Shown here: positions 1 to 8,625 of the stretch, in pieces
Position numbering within the stretch: position 1 is the first letter of the stretch
How the letters are laid out: the number at the start of each line of letters is the position of its first letter
NCBI RefSeq assembly: GCF_004000745.1
Contig: NZ_BILV01000016.1
Coordinates: forward strand, 1-64,000
Length of the DNA stretch: 64,000 bases
DNA from: Paenibacillus barengoltzii NBRC 101215
GTDB taxonomy: Bacteria; Bacillota; Bacilli; Paenibacillales; Paenibacillaceae
Reading direction: 5' to 3'
The notes under the pieces: generated by a model
Told to the model about the DNA's origin: nothing
Databases searched by the model: none
The model's input: only the letters and a program-made list of their open reading frames with translations
Made by a program: the position numbers and the translations under genes

Positions 1-594
1 ATTGTCCGTCTCTGGCAGTTCGTACGGAAAAGTGCCATCCTCAGGTATCTCCCGGGGAGCCTGGGTTGGGAGAGCCTTGGCGGATAAAGCTTTCGGTGGA
101 GATGGTTCCACTTCGAACCGTTGCCGTGCTTTTCGCTGCGAGAGCGGAACATCAATGGATACAGATTGCGATTCAGCCGTCTCCATTTTCGTATTTGATA
201 GGAAAGGGGCTTCTTCCGTCTGAAAAACAAGCGTTCTTCCCAAGCTCGAAAGGGCAGCCGTGGCTTCCAGCTCGGTTTCACCCGCCGGTATAAACCGGGA
301 AAACAGTCCGTTCGTTTCTTCTTCCGCTGTCACCGTTCCGGCAATCCCCAACGATTCGGTTTGTTGCTCTCCCCAGTCACTATGGTCTTCTACTAGCAAC
401 ACGACCGGCACTTCTCTTCCCTGGACAAGCCGTACGTAGTCCTTCCATTTCCCCACCATGGCATCTACCACGACAACGCTCATTTCCGACGTGATCCGTT
501 CGGGATCATGAACAAACTTGACTTCGTAACCCGACCGGCGAAGCCGCTCCACCCACATCTGTCGTTGACTCAGACGAAATAGTGCGACCCGCAA
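1..594 (-). CDS. Partial protein with receiver-like N-terminus (conjugation module)
   Basis: An open frame runs from a TTG start at 594-592 to the left edge of the window, so only the first 198 codons are seen. AAGGAGG lies 8 bases upstream of the TTG, which decides the start. The N-terminus (MRVALFRLSQRQMWVERL, a Val-rich strand VVVVDAM near residue 40, then PVVLLVED) has the alternating strand/helix look of a CheY-like fold without obvious phosphorylation residues. Residues after about 100 are a low-complexity Glu/Ser/Pro linker. Some CpaE/MinD-like ATPases begin with such a pseudo-receiver, but the diagnostic part is outside the window, so the function is unassigned. It is the last visible gene of the conjugation operon. 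Confidence 0.6.
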   Translation of the reverse strand, partial: MRVALFRLSQRQMWVERLRRSGYEVKFVHDPERITSEMSVVVVDAMVGKWKDYVRLVQGREVPVVLLVEDHSDWGEQQTESLGIAGTVTAEEETNGLFSRFIPAGETELEATAALSSLGRTLVFQTEEAPFLSNTKMETAESQSVSIDVPLSQRKARQRFEVEPSPPKALSAKALPTQAPREIPEDGTFPYELPETDN

Positions 595-619
595 CTCCAA
601 CACCTCCTTGCCATATCGA

Positions 620-811
620 TCACCGTTTCCTCCGTGGCTCCAGTCTTTTGTCTCGATAATAGACGTCCACTTTCAGGCGTGCGGCCAAATAGAACGCAAA
701 TTCTTCCGCATCCGCAAATGTGTTACGCCTGTCCATCTCATGCGGATTCCCGTCTTGAACAAACAAGACGGCAAAGATACTTCCTTGATCTGCAATTTGT
801 ATCTTGTCCAT
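620..811 (-). CDS. Small hypothetical protein, 63 aa
   Basis: The frame starts at ATG 811-809, five bases after the preceding gene's stop, and continues to 620. A longer upstream in-frame start would overlap the previous gene by more than 100 bases and was not used. The product (MDKIQIADQGSIFAVLF...) is soluble, with a Lys/Arg-rich C-terminus ending RRKR. No family is recognised. Tight packing between two genes of the conjugation operon is the main evidence that it is real; the ribosome site is weak (AACGG), so it may be translationally coupled. Confidence 0.5.
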   Translation of the reverse strand: MDKIQIADQGSIFAVLFVQDGNPHEMDRRNTFADAEEFAFYLAARLKVDVYYRDKRLEPRRKR

Positions 812-815
812 AGGA

Positions 816-1130
816 TTATATCCGTTTAAGAATTGATTCCACGGTACGATAGTCGATGACACAAACATAGCGGGCGTAATCGTACCCCTGAGGGTCAACG
901 GCAAGTACCCGTTTACGATCTGTAAAGATAAGAATAGGCTCACGGCAATACTGCCGGATCAGTCCATCCGATTCCAGGGCAATGATGTCCTCCAGTCGTT
1001 GTTCGGTAATCACAAAAACGGGTGCGGAAACATAAGTCTCGTGCGGTCTTTCCGCATTCATTTCGTAATGAGGAAGAAAAGGTTGCTTACGGTATCGATT
1101 AAAAACGCGGACATCAACTCTCAAGTTCAT
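816..1130 (-). CDS. Hypothetical protein, 104 aa
   Basis: A soluble 104-residue protein (MNLRVDVRVFNRYRKQ...) whose ATG overlaps the stop of the adenine methylase in an ATGA arrangement, so translational coupling is likely. The composition is mixed alpha/beta with no signal peptide or membrane segment. It contains repeated hydrophobic strands (APVFVITEQ, EPILIFTD, YVCVIDYRT) that resemble a small barrel or binding domain, but I cannot place it in a family. It belongs to the conjugation operon by spacing and base composition. Confidence 0.65.
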   Translation of the reverse strand: MNLRVDVRVFNRYRKQPFLPHYEMNAERPHETYVSAPVFVITEQRLEDIIALESDGLIRQYCREPILIFTDRKRVLAVDPQGYDYARYVCVIDYRTVESILKRI

Positions 1131-1915
1131 CCCTCCGTTTGCAAATTGGGCGTATAGTTCATAATGAACAGTTCCTTCACCGGCTGCCGTCCTTTCGTTT
1201 GCTTCGCAATGGAATAACGGGTTTCAACGCCCTCAATTACAAAAGGGGCGTACCACTCCCGAATGGTCGGATGATCGTTGATGCTGAGCAAGAACTTGCC
1301 CTTGATGCCGCCAAGCAGCTCTCGCAATTTCCGGTGATCGGATTCGTCGAATTTGTACAGATAACCGGAGAGTCCCAAGTAAGGCGGATCGCAATAAAAA
1401 AAGGTATCCGCCGAATCGTACCGGGCGAGTACCTCTTCAAAAGATCGGTTTTCGATATATACACCAATCAGCCGTTCATGAGCAACTTTAAATTTTTGTT
1501 TGACGTTGGACATATCGTATGCCGGCTTGCTTCGTGTGTACCCCCAATCGTCGGCGTCGTTGTACTTTCCGCCAAAATGCGAGTAGACACGGTAGTAAAA
1601 ATCATACGCTCGGGTAACCGGGTCGCGTTCCTGATCCCGTCGTTTCATGATACGCTCAAATTCATCACGGGCATAGAGTGCCCACTCAAACCGTTGGGCA
1701 AGCCCTTCCCAATCTTCTTGAATCACCCGAAAAAAATTGACCAGTTCCGCGTTGATATCGGAATAAACTTCCACTTTGGATCTTTCCTTGCCAAAGAGTA
1801 CCCAGCCCCCGCCCCCGAATACTTCCGCATAAACGACATGCGGTGGAAAGCGCCGGATAATCTCTTCACGCAGCCTGTATTTGCCGCCTTGCCACCTGAT
1901 GGGACTTTTCAGCAC
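1127..1915 (-). CDS. D12-class N6-adenine DNA methyltransferase
   Basis: A 262-residue protein typical of Dam/M.DpnII-type (D12 class) enzymes, which transfer a methyl group from S-adenosylmethionine to N6 of adenine in DNA. Visible motifs are WQGGK near residue 8, the AdoMet loop AEVFGGGG at 30-37 and the catalytic DPPY at 176-179 (FYCDPPY). The start is GTG, with GAAGGGAGC upstream. No cognate restriction gene is next to it; it lies inside the transfer operon, coupled to the following 104-aa gene. That suggests a solitary methylase protecting or regulating the transferred DNA rather than half of a restriction system (inference). The target sequence cannot be read from the protein. Confidence 0.93.
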   Translation of the reverse strand: MLKSPIRWQGGKYRLREEIIRRFPPHVVYAEVFGGGGWVLFGKERSKVEVYSDINAELVNFFRVIQEDWEGLAQRFEWALYARDEFERIMKRRDQERDPVTRAYDFYYRVYSHFGGKYNDADDWGYTRSKPAYDMSNVKQKFKVAHERLIGVYIENRSFEEVLARYDSADTFFYCDPPYLGLSGYLYKFDESDHRKLRELLGGIKGKFLLSINDHPTIREWYAPFVIEGVETRYSIAKQTKGRQPVKELFIMNYTPNLQTEG

Positions 1916-1963
1916 AGCTTCACGCTCCCTTCAATATTCACCAAACATCGATCCTTCCCGGCT

Positions 1964-2200
1964 TTAACCAGAGGAAAGCAACGCCTCCATGCCTGTTGCC
2001 AGCAACGTGGTTGCCGTTTGACCAAAAATATGCAGCCGATAATCCGGAACCTCGAGCAACTGTGCCAGATCCAGCGCGTGCCGGACCGCCTGTTGCCGCT
2101 CTTTCCGGCATCCAAGATCAAACAAATTGACGCCCGGCAGCAAACCGATGATCTGAATCACACCGCGCATTTCAATCACATAGATCTCAATGTTTCGCAC
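1964..2200 (-). CDS. Small hypothetical protein, 78 aa
   Basis: A GTG start at 2200-2198 is preceded by AGAAGGGGATGAC, giving a reasonable ribosome site. The product (MRNIEIYVIEMRGVIQ...) reads like a compact alpha/beta domain: a first strand IEIYVIE, then a helix rich in Leu/Ala/Arg, then LLEVPDYRLHIFGQT. No known family. It sits between the M23 peptidase and the adenine methylase in the same orientation. A competing 70-aa frame in the same place (1909-2121) has no ribosome site and an unlikely composition. Confidence 0.55.
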   Translation of the reverse strand: MRNIEIYVIEMRGVIQIIGLLPGVNLFDLGCRKERQQAVRHALDLAQLLEVPDYRLHIFGQTATTLLATGMEALLSSG

Positions 2201-2221
2201 GTCATCCCCTTCTTTCTTTAT

Positions 2222-3178
2222 TCATGGCTCATCCAATTGCCGGAAGTAAGGTAGTGGATCCACTTTTTGCCCGTTCACCCGAATTTCCAAATGCAGGTGA
2301 GGACCGGTTGATTTTCCCGTACTGCCCACCCATCCAATCACTTCGCCTTGCAGCACCTGTTGCCGTTGACGTACGCCAATGTCCGTCAAATGCCCATACA
2401 AACTGACCAAACCGTTTGCATGTTGCAACAGAATCGCGTTGCCGTATCCGGTGCTGCCGCGGATGACTTGCGTAACCGTTCCGCTTAGCACGGCTAACAC
2501 CGGTGTACCCCGCGGCGCGGGAATATCGATTCCTGCATGAAATGCTCCCTGCGCTCCCGTAACCGGATCTACCCGATAACCAAATGGACTGGAAATCGTC
2601 GTGTACCCAGCCAACGGCCATAGCCACGTTCCCGATCTGGACAGCAGGGCCGCATATTCCGCTTCTTTCCGATACACCAACGCCACCTCTTTGCTGCTTC
2701 CGAACCAAACAACGAGCGCTTCTTCCGGGTCCTGGGCGGTCAATTGCAAATAATTTGCCAATGAAAAAATCGCATCGTAAGGATTATCCGGATCGATCTT
2801 CCCGTCGCTGTCCCCATCCACGCGATAACCCTCCCACAATGAGCGCGGAAATCCTAAGGCTCCGATCGTGTCGCTTCGTTTGGCTTTCTTCGCCCCAAAA
2901 TCGGTTGTCACCTGATGAATGGCCGCAAGCCGCGCCCAGGAGGCGTGCTCTTGTTCGGCCTGGATGTAAATCGGCAGCAGGAATAAAGGAATATCGAATT
3001 CGGGAGTGTCAGGTACCTCAATGCCCGCCATTTTCGAGGCATCCGATGTCGTGACCAGCGACCCGAGCAAAGCAAAAACAAGAATGAAACCAAGCAATAG
3101 GGCCGCGATGCCGGTCACGCCCAAGCTGCCGACGATCCACCAGATGACTCGCTTTCTAAGTAAGCTCCCCGTTTCCAT
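2222..3178 (-). CDS. Membrane-anchored conjugation cell-wall hydrolase: degenerate transglycosylase plus M23 peptidase
   Basis: A 318-residue protein using ATG 3178 (AAGGTG 6 bases upstream); a GTG at 3196 is an alternative. It has an N-terminal transmembrane segment (about residues 12-40), then a region resembling VirB1/MltB-type lytic transglycosylases (LAAIHQVTTDFG, IGALGFPRSLWEGYRVDGD, NPYDAIFSLANYL), then an M23 endopeptidase with HAGID, YGHL and GPHLHLEI zinc/catalytic motifs intact. Such two-domain hydrolases open peptidoglycan for the type IV secretion channel of Gram-positive conjugative elements. The usual catalytic Glu of the first domain (family pattern VETxFG) is Thr here, so that half may only bind glycan. 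It is followed by the small genes and the methylase. Confidence 0.88.
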   Translation of the reverse strand: METGSLLRKRVIWWIVGSLGVTGIAALLLGFILVFALLGSLVTTSDASKMAGIEVPDTPEFDIPLFLLPIYIQAEQEHASWARLAAIHQVTTDFGAKKAKRSDTIGALGFPRSLWEGYRVDGDSDGKIDPDNPYDAIFSLANYLQLTAQDPEEALVVWFGSSKEVALVYRKEAEYAALLSRSGTWLWPLAGYTTISSPFGYRVDPVTGAQGAFHAGIDIPAPRGTPVLAVLSGTVTQVIRGSTGYGNAILLQHANGLVSLYGHLTDIGVRQRQQVLQGEVIGWVGSTGKSTGPHLHLEIRVNGQKVDPLPYFRQLDEP

Positions 3179-3205
3179 CCGTTTCACCTTCGGCACATAG
3201 TTAGA

Positions 3206-3385
3206 TTAATCTTTCTCGTACTCTCGGAACATGGCCGAATCGTCGAGCACATAGCCATTAAACGCAAGCTCCAAGGCCTTCTTTCGACTATGCCCTCGCT
3301 TCTCCAAATCCTCCACGACAAAGCGAATCATCGCATCTCGGCGGGCGAGCCGTTCCATCTTCACCGGGTCAAAATTCGTACGCAT
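3206..3385 (-). CDS. Small conjugation-operon protein, 59 aa
   Basis: A short gene with a strong GGAGGAGG site placed just before ATG 3385-3383, ending in TAA at 3206. The product (MRTNFDPVKMERLARR...) is highly charged and helical, with Glu/Lys/Arg-rich helices (RRDAMIRFVVEDLEKRG) and a C-terminal YVLDDSAMFREYEKD. No membrane segment is present. It is packed between the 71-aa gene and the M23 hydrolase. No family is recognised; the evidence is the ribosome site, the clean frame and the operon position. Confidence 0.65.
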   Translation of the reverse strand: MRTNFDPVKMERLARRDAMIRFVVEDLEKRGHSRKKALELAFNGYVLDDSAMFREYEKD

Positions 3386-3400
3386 ACGGTCCTCCTCCTT

Positions 3401-3616
3401 TCAAAATCCAACCCGCTCCGGTACGTAAATCCCCGTCGTGCTCCAAGAGCGAGCAGCCGGATGCTTCACCCATACATGGCCCGAGGATATGACCAACAGA
3501 TCAATGTCCCGTCCTTGTACGTTTCCTCTGAGCAAATGCCCATGCGTTTGCCGTTCCACAAAACGAACCGTATCCAGCTTCAGCTCCCGCTTCAGCCAAT
3601 CGGCCAGTCGTTCCAT
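3401..3616 (-). CDS. Small hypothetical protein, 71 aa
   Basis: The start ATG 3616 follows AAGGGGGAGCGGACG. The 71-residue product (MERLADWLKRELKLDTVRF...) begins with an amphipathic helix, then beta-strand-like stretches (DIDLLVISSGHVWVKH) and ends GIYVPERVGF. No signal or membrane segment, and no family recognised. The 18-base gap to the VirB6-like gene and the 15-base gap to the 59-aa gene place it firmly in the transfer operon. Confidence 0.65.
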   Translation of the reverse strand: MERLADWLKRELKLDTVRFVERQTHGHLLRGNVQGRDIDLLVISSGHVWVKHPAARSWSTTGIYVPERVGF

Positions 3617-3634
3617 CGTCCGCTCCCCCTTCCT

Positions 3635-5152
3635 TTATTTCAATTTTTTTATGATTTTTTTGGCGCGACCTTTGGCTTTTTGCCACGATTGCTTCACTTC
3701 TCCAACATGGTAAACAATCTCGCGTTTTGAAACGTCATACATCTCATGCGGTGTTGGGGCCTGGAAGATACTAAGCATTTGTTTTAATATCTTTTTGCGG
3801 AACAGGAAGGCGCAGAAAAAGAGTAGCGCCACAAAGATTTGCTGCAGGATCAAAATACCGGAGCCGCGCGCCACCACATCGGCGACAAGCAGCGTGAACC
3901 CCATATAGAAGCCGTAAATTACTTTCGTGCCAAGCGTCCCGATCAGCCAACCTACCCAACGGCGGACAAAAGCAAAGCCGCGCTCCGGAAACAAGCCGAG
4001 GAGCAGCACCACCGGTGCGAGGATGAGAATGGCCAGCGCCATTTCCTGTGCCAAGACCAGAATGAAAGATACGGTTCCGACAAAAAGCAGCAGGGTCAGC
4101 GTAGCGACAAGGGCAAGTACCGCAACCAAACACCGGATGGCCGCCGAACCGCCCATAAACAAGAGCGCCGTATCCGCATGGTCGCCATGATCCACGTTTT
4201 CGTCGCCCATGACTTTCCGCAAAATGTTCCGTTGATCCATACCAGGCGCATACTGACGCATCAAGTGCGCCCATTCATCCCCAACCTGCGCATCGATCGT
4301 CACCTCTTCTTCTTCCGCCAGGTCCTGAACGGCTTCGACTTCCTCGGCAGTCATGCGAACGTCGTCCGAGTCTTGACGATTGAATTGACCGATCAACCAG
4401 GGACGGTCAACAAACAGCTGCCAAAGCCGGTTGGATGTGGCCAACAGTTGCTGGTCCGCGGCGCCGGCAAGTCCCACCTTCAGTTCCTCACCGGTAACAC
4501 GCTGATACGGTGCGGCAAGCGCCCCCATCGTCACCTGCGTCAGCTGGTCCATCGTCTGTGATACCGCGCGAATGCTTTGCCCCGCGTTGGTGAAAAACCA
4601 GTAGGTGCCGACCAGCACGACAATCGAGCCGATTACGCCGGACGTCAATCTTGTCGTCTGGTTGTTCCAGTAGCCCACTTTCACCATCCATGCAGCCAGC
4701 AGGACAAGCGCCCACGGTAAAAACTTGCTGAATAGTCCGGTGCGCATGCCGTCCATTACCGGCAAAATCAGCGACAATTGTTCATTGACCAAATCCGTAT
4801 GAAACCCCAGTTGCATAAGAAAAATACACAATCGCGTAATAAACGCATTTAGCATAAACAGTCCGTTCGCTATCCAGTTAAGCAGTAACGAAAAAGGATC
4901 ATTCAGCTTCATTTTCCATCCGGACCACTCAATCAAATCGTAACCTAAGTCCCAGATATAGCTATCGACCGGATACTGGCGGTAATCTAATGTTCGATCT
5001 CCCGGTTCGATGCCCATTTCGCGTTCGCCGGGCAGCAACTGATCGAACATATCCTCAGGAGCATCGGCATAGGCAGGAATGGAGCTCTGAAACACAATCA
5101 GGCCAGCAATGAGCAGCACCGTCAATAGCCCCAAGCAGCATCGTCGTCTCAA
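3635..5152 (-). CDS. VirB6/TrbL-like polytopic membrane protein of the conjugation channel
   Basis: A 505-residue protein starting at TTG 5152 with GGGAGGGAGAACCG upstream; the start overlaps the VirB4 stop. It has a cleavable-looking signal peptide (residues 1-30, ending AYADA), then an extracellular stretch and five to seven hydrophobic helices, for example LPWALVLLAAWMVKVGYW, GVIGSIVVLVGTYWFF, LVAVLALVATLTLLLFV and MALAILILAPVVLLLGLFP. A soluble acidic insert (EEVEAVQDLAEEEEV) lies mid-protein. This layout and its position next to VirB4 match TrbL/VirB6-type inner channel components of type IV secretion. The C-terminus is Lys-rich and cytoplasmic. Confidence 0.8.
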   Translation of the reverse strand: MRRRCCLGLLTVLLIAGLIVFQSSIPAYADAPEDMFDQLLPGEREMGIEPGDRTLDYRQYPVDSYIWDLGYDLIEWSGWKMKLNDPFSLLLNWIANGLFMLNAFITRLCIFLMQLGFHTDLVNEQLSLILPVMDGMRTGLFSKFLPWALVLLAAWMVKVGYWNNQTTRLTSGVIGSIVVLVGTYWFFTNAGQSIRAVSQTMDQLTQVTMGALAAPYQRVTGEELKVGLAGAADQQLLATSNRLWQLFVDRPWLIGQFNRQDSDDVRMTAEEVEAVQDLAEEEEVTIDAQVGDEWAHLMRQYAPGMDQRNILRKVMGDENVDHGDHADTALLFMGGSAAIRCLVAVLALVATLTLLLFVGTVSFILVLAQEMALAILILAPVVLLLGLFPERGFAFVRRWVGWLIGTLGTKVIYGFYMGFTLLVADVVARGSGILILQQIFVALLFFCAFLFRKKILKQMLSIFQAPTPHEMYDVSKREIVYHVGEVKQSWQKAKGRAKKIIKKLK

Positions 5153-7641
5153 CGGTTCTCCCTCCCTTCCATATCGCCGGCTTTCGGCGTTGTATTAAAA
5201 ATGTTGAGCAAATCATCCGGCGTCGGCTCAATATGCACCCGTCCGATTCGACCTGTGATATCCTTCATATAGCAATCGCCGGCTTTAAGCTCCCGGAATG
5301 CCTGGATCATGTCCTCGTCACCCCGATCCAAACCGAGCAGCGTCAAATTGTCCGCAATCGCACGCGGATCTTCCGTCCGGAAACAAAAAATGGAGCCGAG
5401 ATTATTTCTCGTCTCCTCGTCCGCCACATCGCCGGGGTTTTGGGTCGCAAGTAAGGGCACGACCTGAAAGGAACGACCCATCCGAATGATTTCATCGATA
5501 AGCAGTGCGCCTTCCGGAAAGGCGCGGAGTATCCAACTCTCGTCAATACCGAAAATTTTGAGTTGATCGCTTGGACGGTGAAACATATATTCGCGCCCTA
5601 GTGCCGCGACCAAATACATGATACCAATGCCGAACCGTTCGTTTGGCGTCAACGCCTGCTGCAGCCGTTCAGTTCGTTTCTTCGGCAAAGGTAACCCGGC
5701 AAGCGTAATGACGATAAACCGTGCACCGCTCATATTCGCGTTTTCTTCCCCATCATGGGCGAAAATAAATTTGCCGAACGGACTTCGCGAATAGGACAAC
5801 AGCCGGTTCACACAGCGCCGCGCTTCCACCCGGATCGCATCCACCGGCGAATCTTTCGCAATCCGTTCCATTTCCGTTATGAACACATGCAAATCCCGCT
5901 TGTCCTGCTCGAACGTACGCTCCACTGCCTCCATAATGGCGTCGGCCCGCTCGTCGTTCCGAGTGCCCTCCAACAGTAGGCTGAGGAAATCCAACACGAT
6001 GCTGTGCGCGCGTTCTTCGCTTTTCGACATTCGGAACGGATTGAATTTGGTCGTCGATTCCGCCGAAAAGTTAAGCCGCACCATGTTTTTTTGAATATCC
6101 GGGATGAGCGCAAAGCAGCTATCCTCATCCTTGGGATCGATGGAAAAGACGATGCCGCCTTGATTGTAGCCGTGGTAAAACAACGTCTTCTTCAGCACCG
6201 ACTTGCCCGAGCCGAGCGTACCGACAATGACGATTGCCCCGGACCGGTTCAATTCCTTGGACATCGGACGCTTCAGGTCGAGCAGCACCGGGATACTGTG
6301 CAATGTCCGTCCGATGTAGTCCCCGTCCGGGTCGCCGATTTCCCGGGATCCGTGCAGCATGCCCGCCGCCAAAAACTTCGGGTCCATCGGGATGCGATTT
6401 AGCTTGTCCATCGCCGATCCCGGCAAAAAAAGTTGAAACGCCCGCGCCTGATCCGCCGGAGAGCGAACGATGCGAATTTGCTTGGTCGCGTACAGCTGCA
6501 GCAACTGCGCTGCGCGCTCCTCCAGTTCCTTACGAGAACCTCCCGACACATTAAGCCATGCGGACGACCAAACGAGCGGCATCCCTTTTTGCAATTTGTT
6601 CTCCAACACACGCCCGCGTTTGCCCGCCCATTCCAACGTGATCGGCGTCTCTTCGGACGCTTCGGCATATTCCCGGCGCTGGTCTTTCAGCACCTTCCGG
6701 TTGCGCTGCAGACCACCGGCCGCCTCGTGCGGCGTCTGTACCTGAAAGTGCAGGCTGACTTCGGCGGGAAACGGCAAGTCCTCGAGCGCATACAGCCACT
6801 CTTCGCCAATCACCGTAATCTCCTCCGGTACATCGACAACCGAAAAGAATGCTTGATAGCTTCTTAAGCTTTCTTCGTCCTGATCGTCATGATGGACAAC
6901 CAGCGTCTTCATCTTCTCTTCGCTGACCAAATCGGAAGCGAGCAAAATCGGCAGCGATTTTTTCGGGCGGAGCAGCACTCTGTCGCCTCTTACCCGCACT
7001 TCACGCATCGCTTCCGGCGTCAAGATCAGTTCCGGTTCCCGGGAAAGTCCTCGGAAGAAGCCCCGTCGAAGCAACCATTCAATTTCTTGCGGACCGCATC
7101 GTTCGCCGTTTAAATGATGGTAAACGTGATTGAACTGCAGGCTCTCGGCGGATTTGGCCATATGCAGGCGCTCTTCCTCCAGCTCGCCGCGCTGACGGTA
7201 CCAGAACTGCTCCTGAATTTGGCTCAGAAAAGCGTCGGCCAGTTCCTTTAACGTTTGGCCCGTTTTTCGAAACCCGGACAAATCAACTTCGGGAAACTGT
7301 TTTTGCACGTCGGAAAGCTGCACAATCAAATAAAGCGACCGCTGCCACGGACGACGTGCGTCAAAGCGTTGCATGACCGCCTTCACATACCGTTCGTGCT
7401 CCGCGCCCTGCCCTATTCGCCGCCGTCGCCAGTGTTCGGCATCCATCATCCGGGTTACCGACAACAACTGTCCATTGCCATGATAGCTATGCAAAAACTG
7501 CTGCATCTGGCTGACCGTGCCGCGCTTTTTCTCCGCGGACTGGTAGGCATACGGCTTCAGCGGTATGCGATACACCGCCCACGGTTTCAGAAGCGAATCG
7601 AACAGCAGGTTTTGCTCCCAGTACAACACGGGGCATTTCAA
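5149..7641 (-). CDS. VirB4-family conjugation ATPase
   Basis: An 830-residue ATPase that energises the type IV secretion channel at the membrane's inner face. The N-terminal VirB4 domain is followed by the ATPase domain with Walker A GTLGSGKS at residues 474-481, and a later Walker B-like FGIDESWIL; LLATQNPGD near the end is the usual sensor segment. The start is TTG 7641, chosen because AAAGGAGGTGA sits six bases before it. It overlaps the VirB6-like gene by four bases. Its length matches Firmicute VirB4/TraE proteins. Only the nucleotide-binding residues can be judged by eye; all look intact. Confidence 0.93.
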   Translation of the reverse strand: MKCPVLYWEQNLLFDSLLKPWAVYRIPLKPYAYQSAEKKRGTVSQMQQFLHSYHGNGQLLSVTRMMDAEHWRRRRIGQGAEHERYVKAVMQRFDARRPWQRSLYLIVQLSDVQKQFPEVDLSGFRKTGQTLKELADAFLSQIQEQFWYRQRGELEEERLHMAKSAESLQFNHVYHHLNGERCGPQEIEWLLRRGFFRGLSREPELILTPEAMREVRVRGDRVLLRPKKSLPILLASDLVSEEKMKTLVVHHDDQDEESLRSYQAFFSVVDVPEEITVIGEEWLYALEDLPFPAEVSLHFQVQTPHEAAGGLQRNRKVLKDQRREYAEASEETPITLEWAGKRGRVLENKLQKGMPLVWSSAWLNVSGGSRKELEERAAQLLQLYATKQIRIVRSPADQARAFQLFLPGSAMDKLNRIPMDPKFLAAGMLHGSREIGDPDGDYIGRTLHSIPVLLDLKRPMSKELNRSGAIVIVGTLGSGKSVLKKTLFYHGYNQGGIVFSIDPKDEDSCFALIPDIQKNMVRLNFSAESTTKFNPFRMSKSEERAHSIVLDFLSLLLEGTRNDERADAIMEAVERTFEQDKRDLHVFITEMERIAKDSPVDAIRVEARRCVNRLLSYSRSPFGKFIFAHDGEENANMSGARFIVITLAGLPLPKKRTERLQQALTPNERFGIGIMYLVAALGREYMFHRPSDQLKIFGIDESWILRAFPEGALLIDEIIRMGRSFQVVPLLATQNPGDVADEETRNNLGSIFCFRTEDPRAIADNLTLLGLDRGDEDMIQAFRELKAGDCYMKDITGRIGRVHIEPTPDDLLNIFNTTPKAGDMEGRENR

Positions 7642-7674
7642 CTTACTTCACCTCCTGTCATAAAAGGAGGGCAC

Positions 7675-7908
7675 TTACCGGATCCAAATGCGGTGCCGGT
7701 CGGCAAAATCGTACATACGCTCGAGCCATTGATCCAGTTCGTCCGCTGTCCGCGCCGTGCGAAAATTCGCTACATACGGGAACGAATGGAAACAGGCTTT
7801 ACGGCTGAGCCGATCCGCAATCATCCGCCCTTTTTGCTCCACACTCATCGACTCGTCCTCCAAAATATCATCGATGCCGATCGACACATGATGACGCCAG
7901 TTCCCCAT
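7675..7908 (-). CDS. Small conjugation-operon protein, 77 aa
   Basis: ATG 7908 is preceded by GAGGTGA, which itself overlaps the stop of the TcpE-like gene, so coupling is likely. A longer in-frame start would overlap that gene by about 400 bases and is rejected. The product (MGNWRHHVSIGIDDILEDES...) is soluble and charged, with helices SVEQKGRMIADRL and DELDQWLERMYDFAD. No family is recognised. Its position directly before VirB4 suggests an accessory of the secretion machinery. Confidence 0.65.
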   Translation of the reverse strand: MGNWRHHVSIGIDDILEDESMSVEQKGRMIADRLSRKACFHSFPYVANFRTARTADELDQWLERMYDFADRHRIWIR

Positions 7909-7916
7909 ATCCGGTT

Positions 7917-8621
7917 TCACCTCGCATGGATGTCGGCTCTTACTTGAGCCTTCCAATGTTCTTTGCCATTCTCTTTGAACTCCCGCTCCAATTGGATCGG
8001 GGTGGCCGCGCTCCCGTACAACACACGATGTCCTTCTAGCCAGGTAGGCGGCACAATGGCTTGTTTCGGCTGCCGTTTGAGCGGCATGATTGACAAACGG
8101 CCTGACTTTACTTTCCAGCGTATGCGTACTAGTGCGGGAAGGAGGAGAACCCGAAAACCTTCCACCGTTCCAACCAACACTCCCTTGCGGCCGCACCACT
8201 CCTCGCCTCCCTGTTGTAGTGGCAACCGTTCGTAAGGACGGCAGTGCCCGATAAACCGAATCCGATGGATTCCTCCGGGTTGGCGAACCGCTTGCCAACG
8301 GACCACCCATTTGGGTCGAACCAGAAAATGAACAATGTCCCGCAAATAGCGGGGCACCGTTTTGCCCGCCGGATCCAGTTTGACCGTATAATAAGCCGCG
8401 GCGACCGGACCGACCGTCATTGTGATCGCCCGATCAAACGGAAGCACCGTAAGTACGGGCAAGATGTAACAAAAAATGAAAAAGACGATAAGGAAGACAA
8501 GCCACATGACGACGCCATCCTGCCGGATCGGCATCCATAACCTTATATCCCCAATATGGTAGATGAGCGGACGAACCCGATATAAGGCACGATACGATTC
8601 CGCTTTCTCCTGCTCGTTCAT
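7917..8621 (-). CDS. TcpE-like conjugal transfer membrane protein
   Basis: A 234-residue protein with two adjacent transmembrane segments near residues 38-75 (VVMWLVFLIVFFIFCYIL, then ITMTVGPVAAAYYTV) and a basic cytoplasmic tail. This small two-helix-plus-tail architecture, located just before VirB4, matches the TcpE/PrgI-type components of Firmicute conjugation systems. The C-terminal 100 residues are rich in Arg/Lys/Trp and may contact DNA or the ATPase. The family call rests on layout and position more than on a diagnostic motif. Confidence 0.65.
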   Translation of the reverse strand: MNEQEKAESYRALYRVRPLIYHIGDIRLWMPIRQDGVVMWLVFLIVFFIFCYILPVLTVLPFDRAITMTVGPVAAAYYTVKLDPAGKTVPRYLRDIVHFLVRPKWVVRWQAVRQPGGIHRIRFIGHCRPYERLPLQQGGEEWCGRKGVLVGTVEGFRVLLLPALVRIRWKVKSGRLSIMPLKRQPKQAIVPPTWLEGHRVLYGSAATPIQLEREFKENGKEHWKAQVRADIHAR

Positions 8622-8625
8622 CGTG

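Noticed and set aside
1139-2254. 371-aa plus-strand open frame
   Set aside because: It is antisense to the adenine methylase and neighbouring small genes, has no ribosome site and no family features.
3839-4561. 240-aa plus-strand frame
   Set aside because: Antisense to the VirB6-like gene, with composition typical of a shadow frame (His/Gln/Arg-rich).
7675-8310. 211-aa version of the small protein before VirB4
   Set aside because: It would overlap the TcpE-like gene by almost 400 bases; the internal ATG 7908 has a proper ribosome site.
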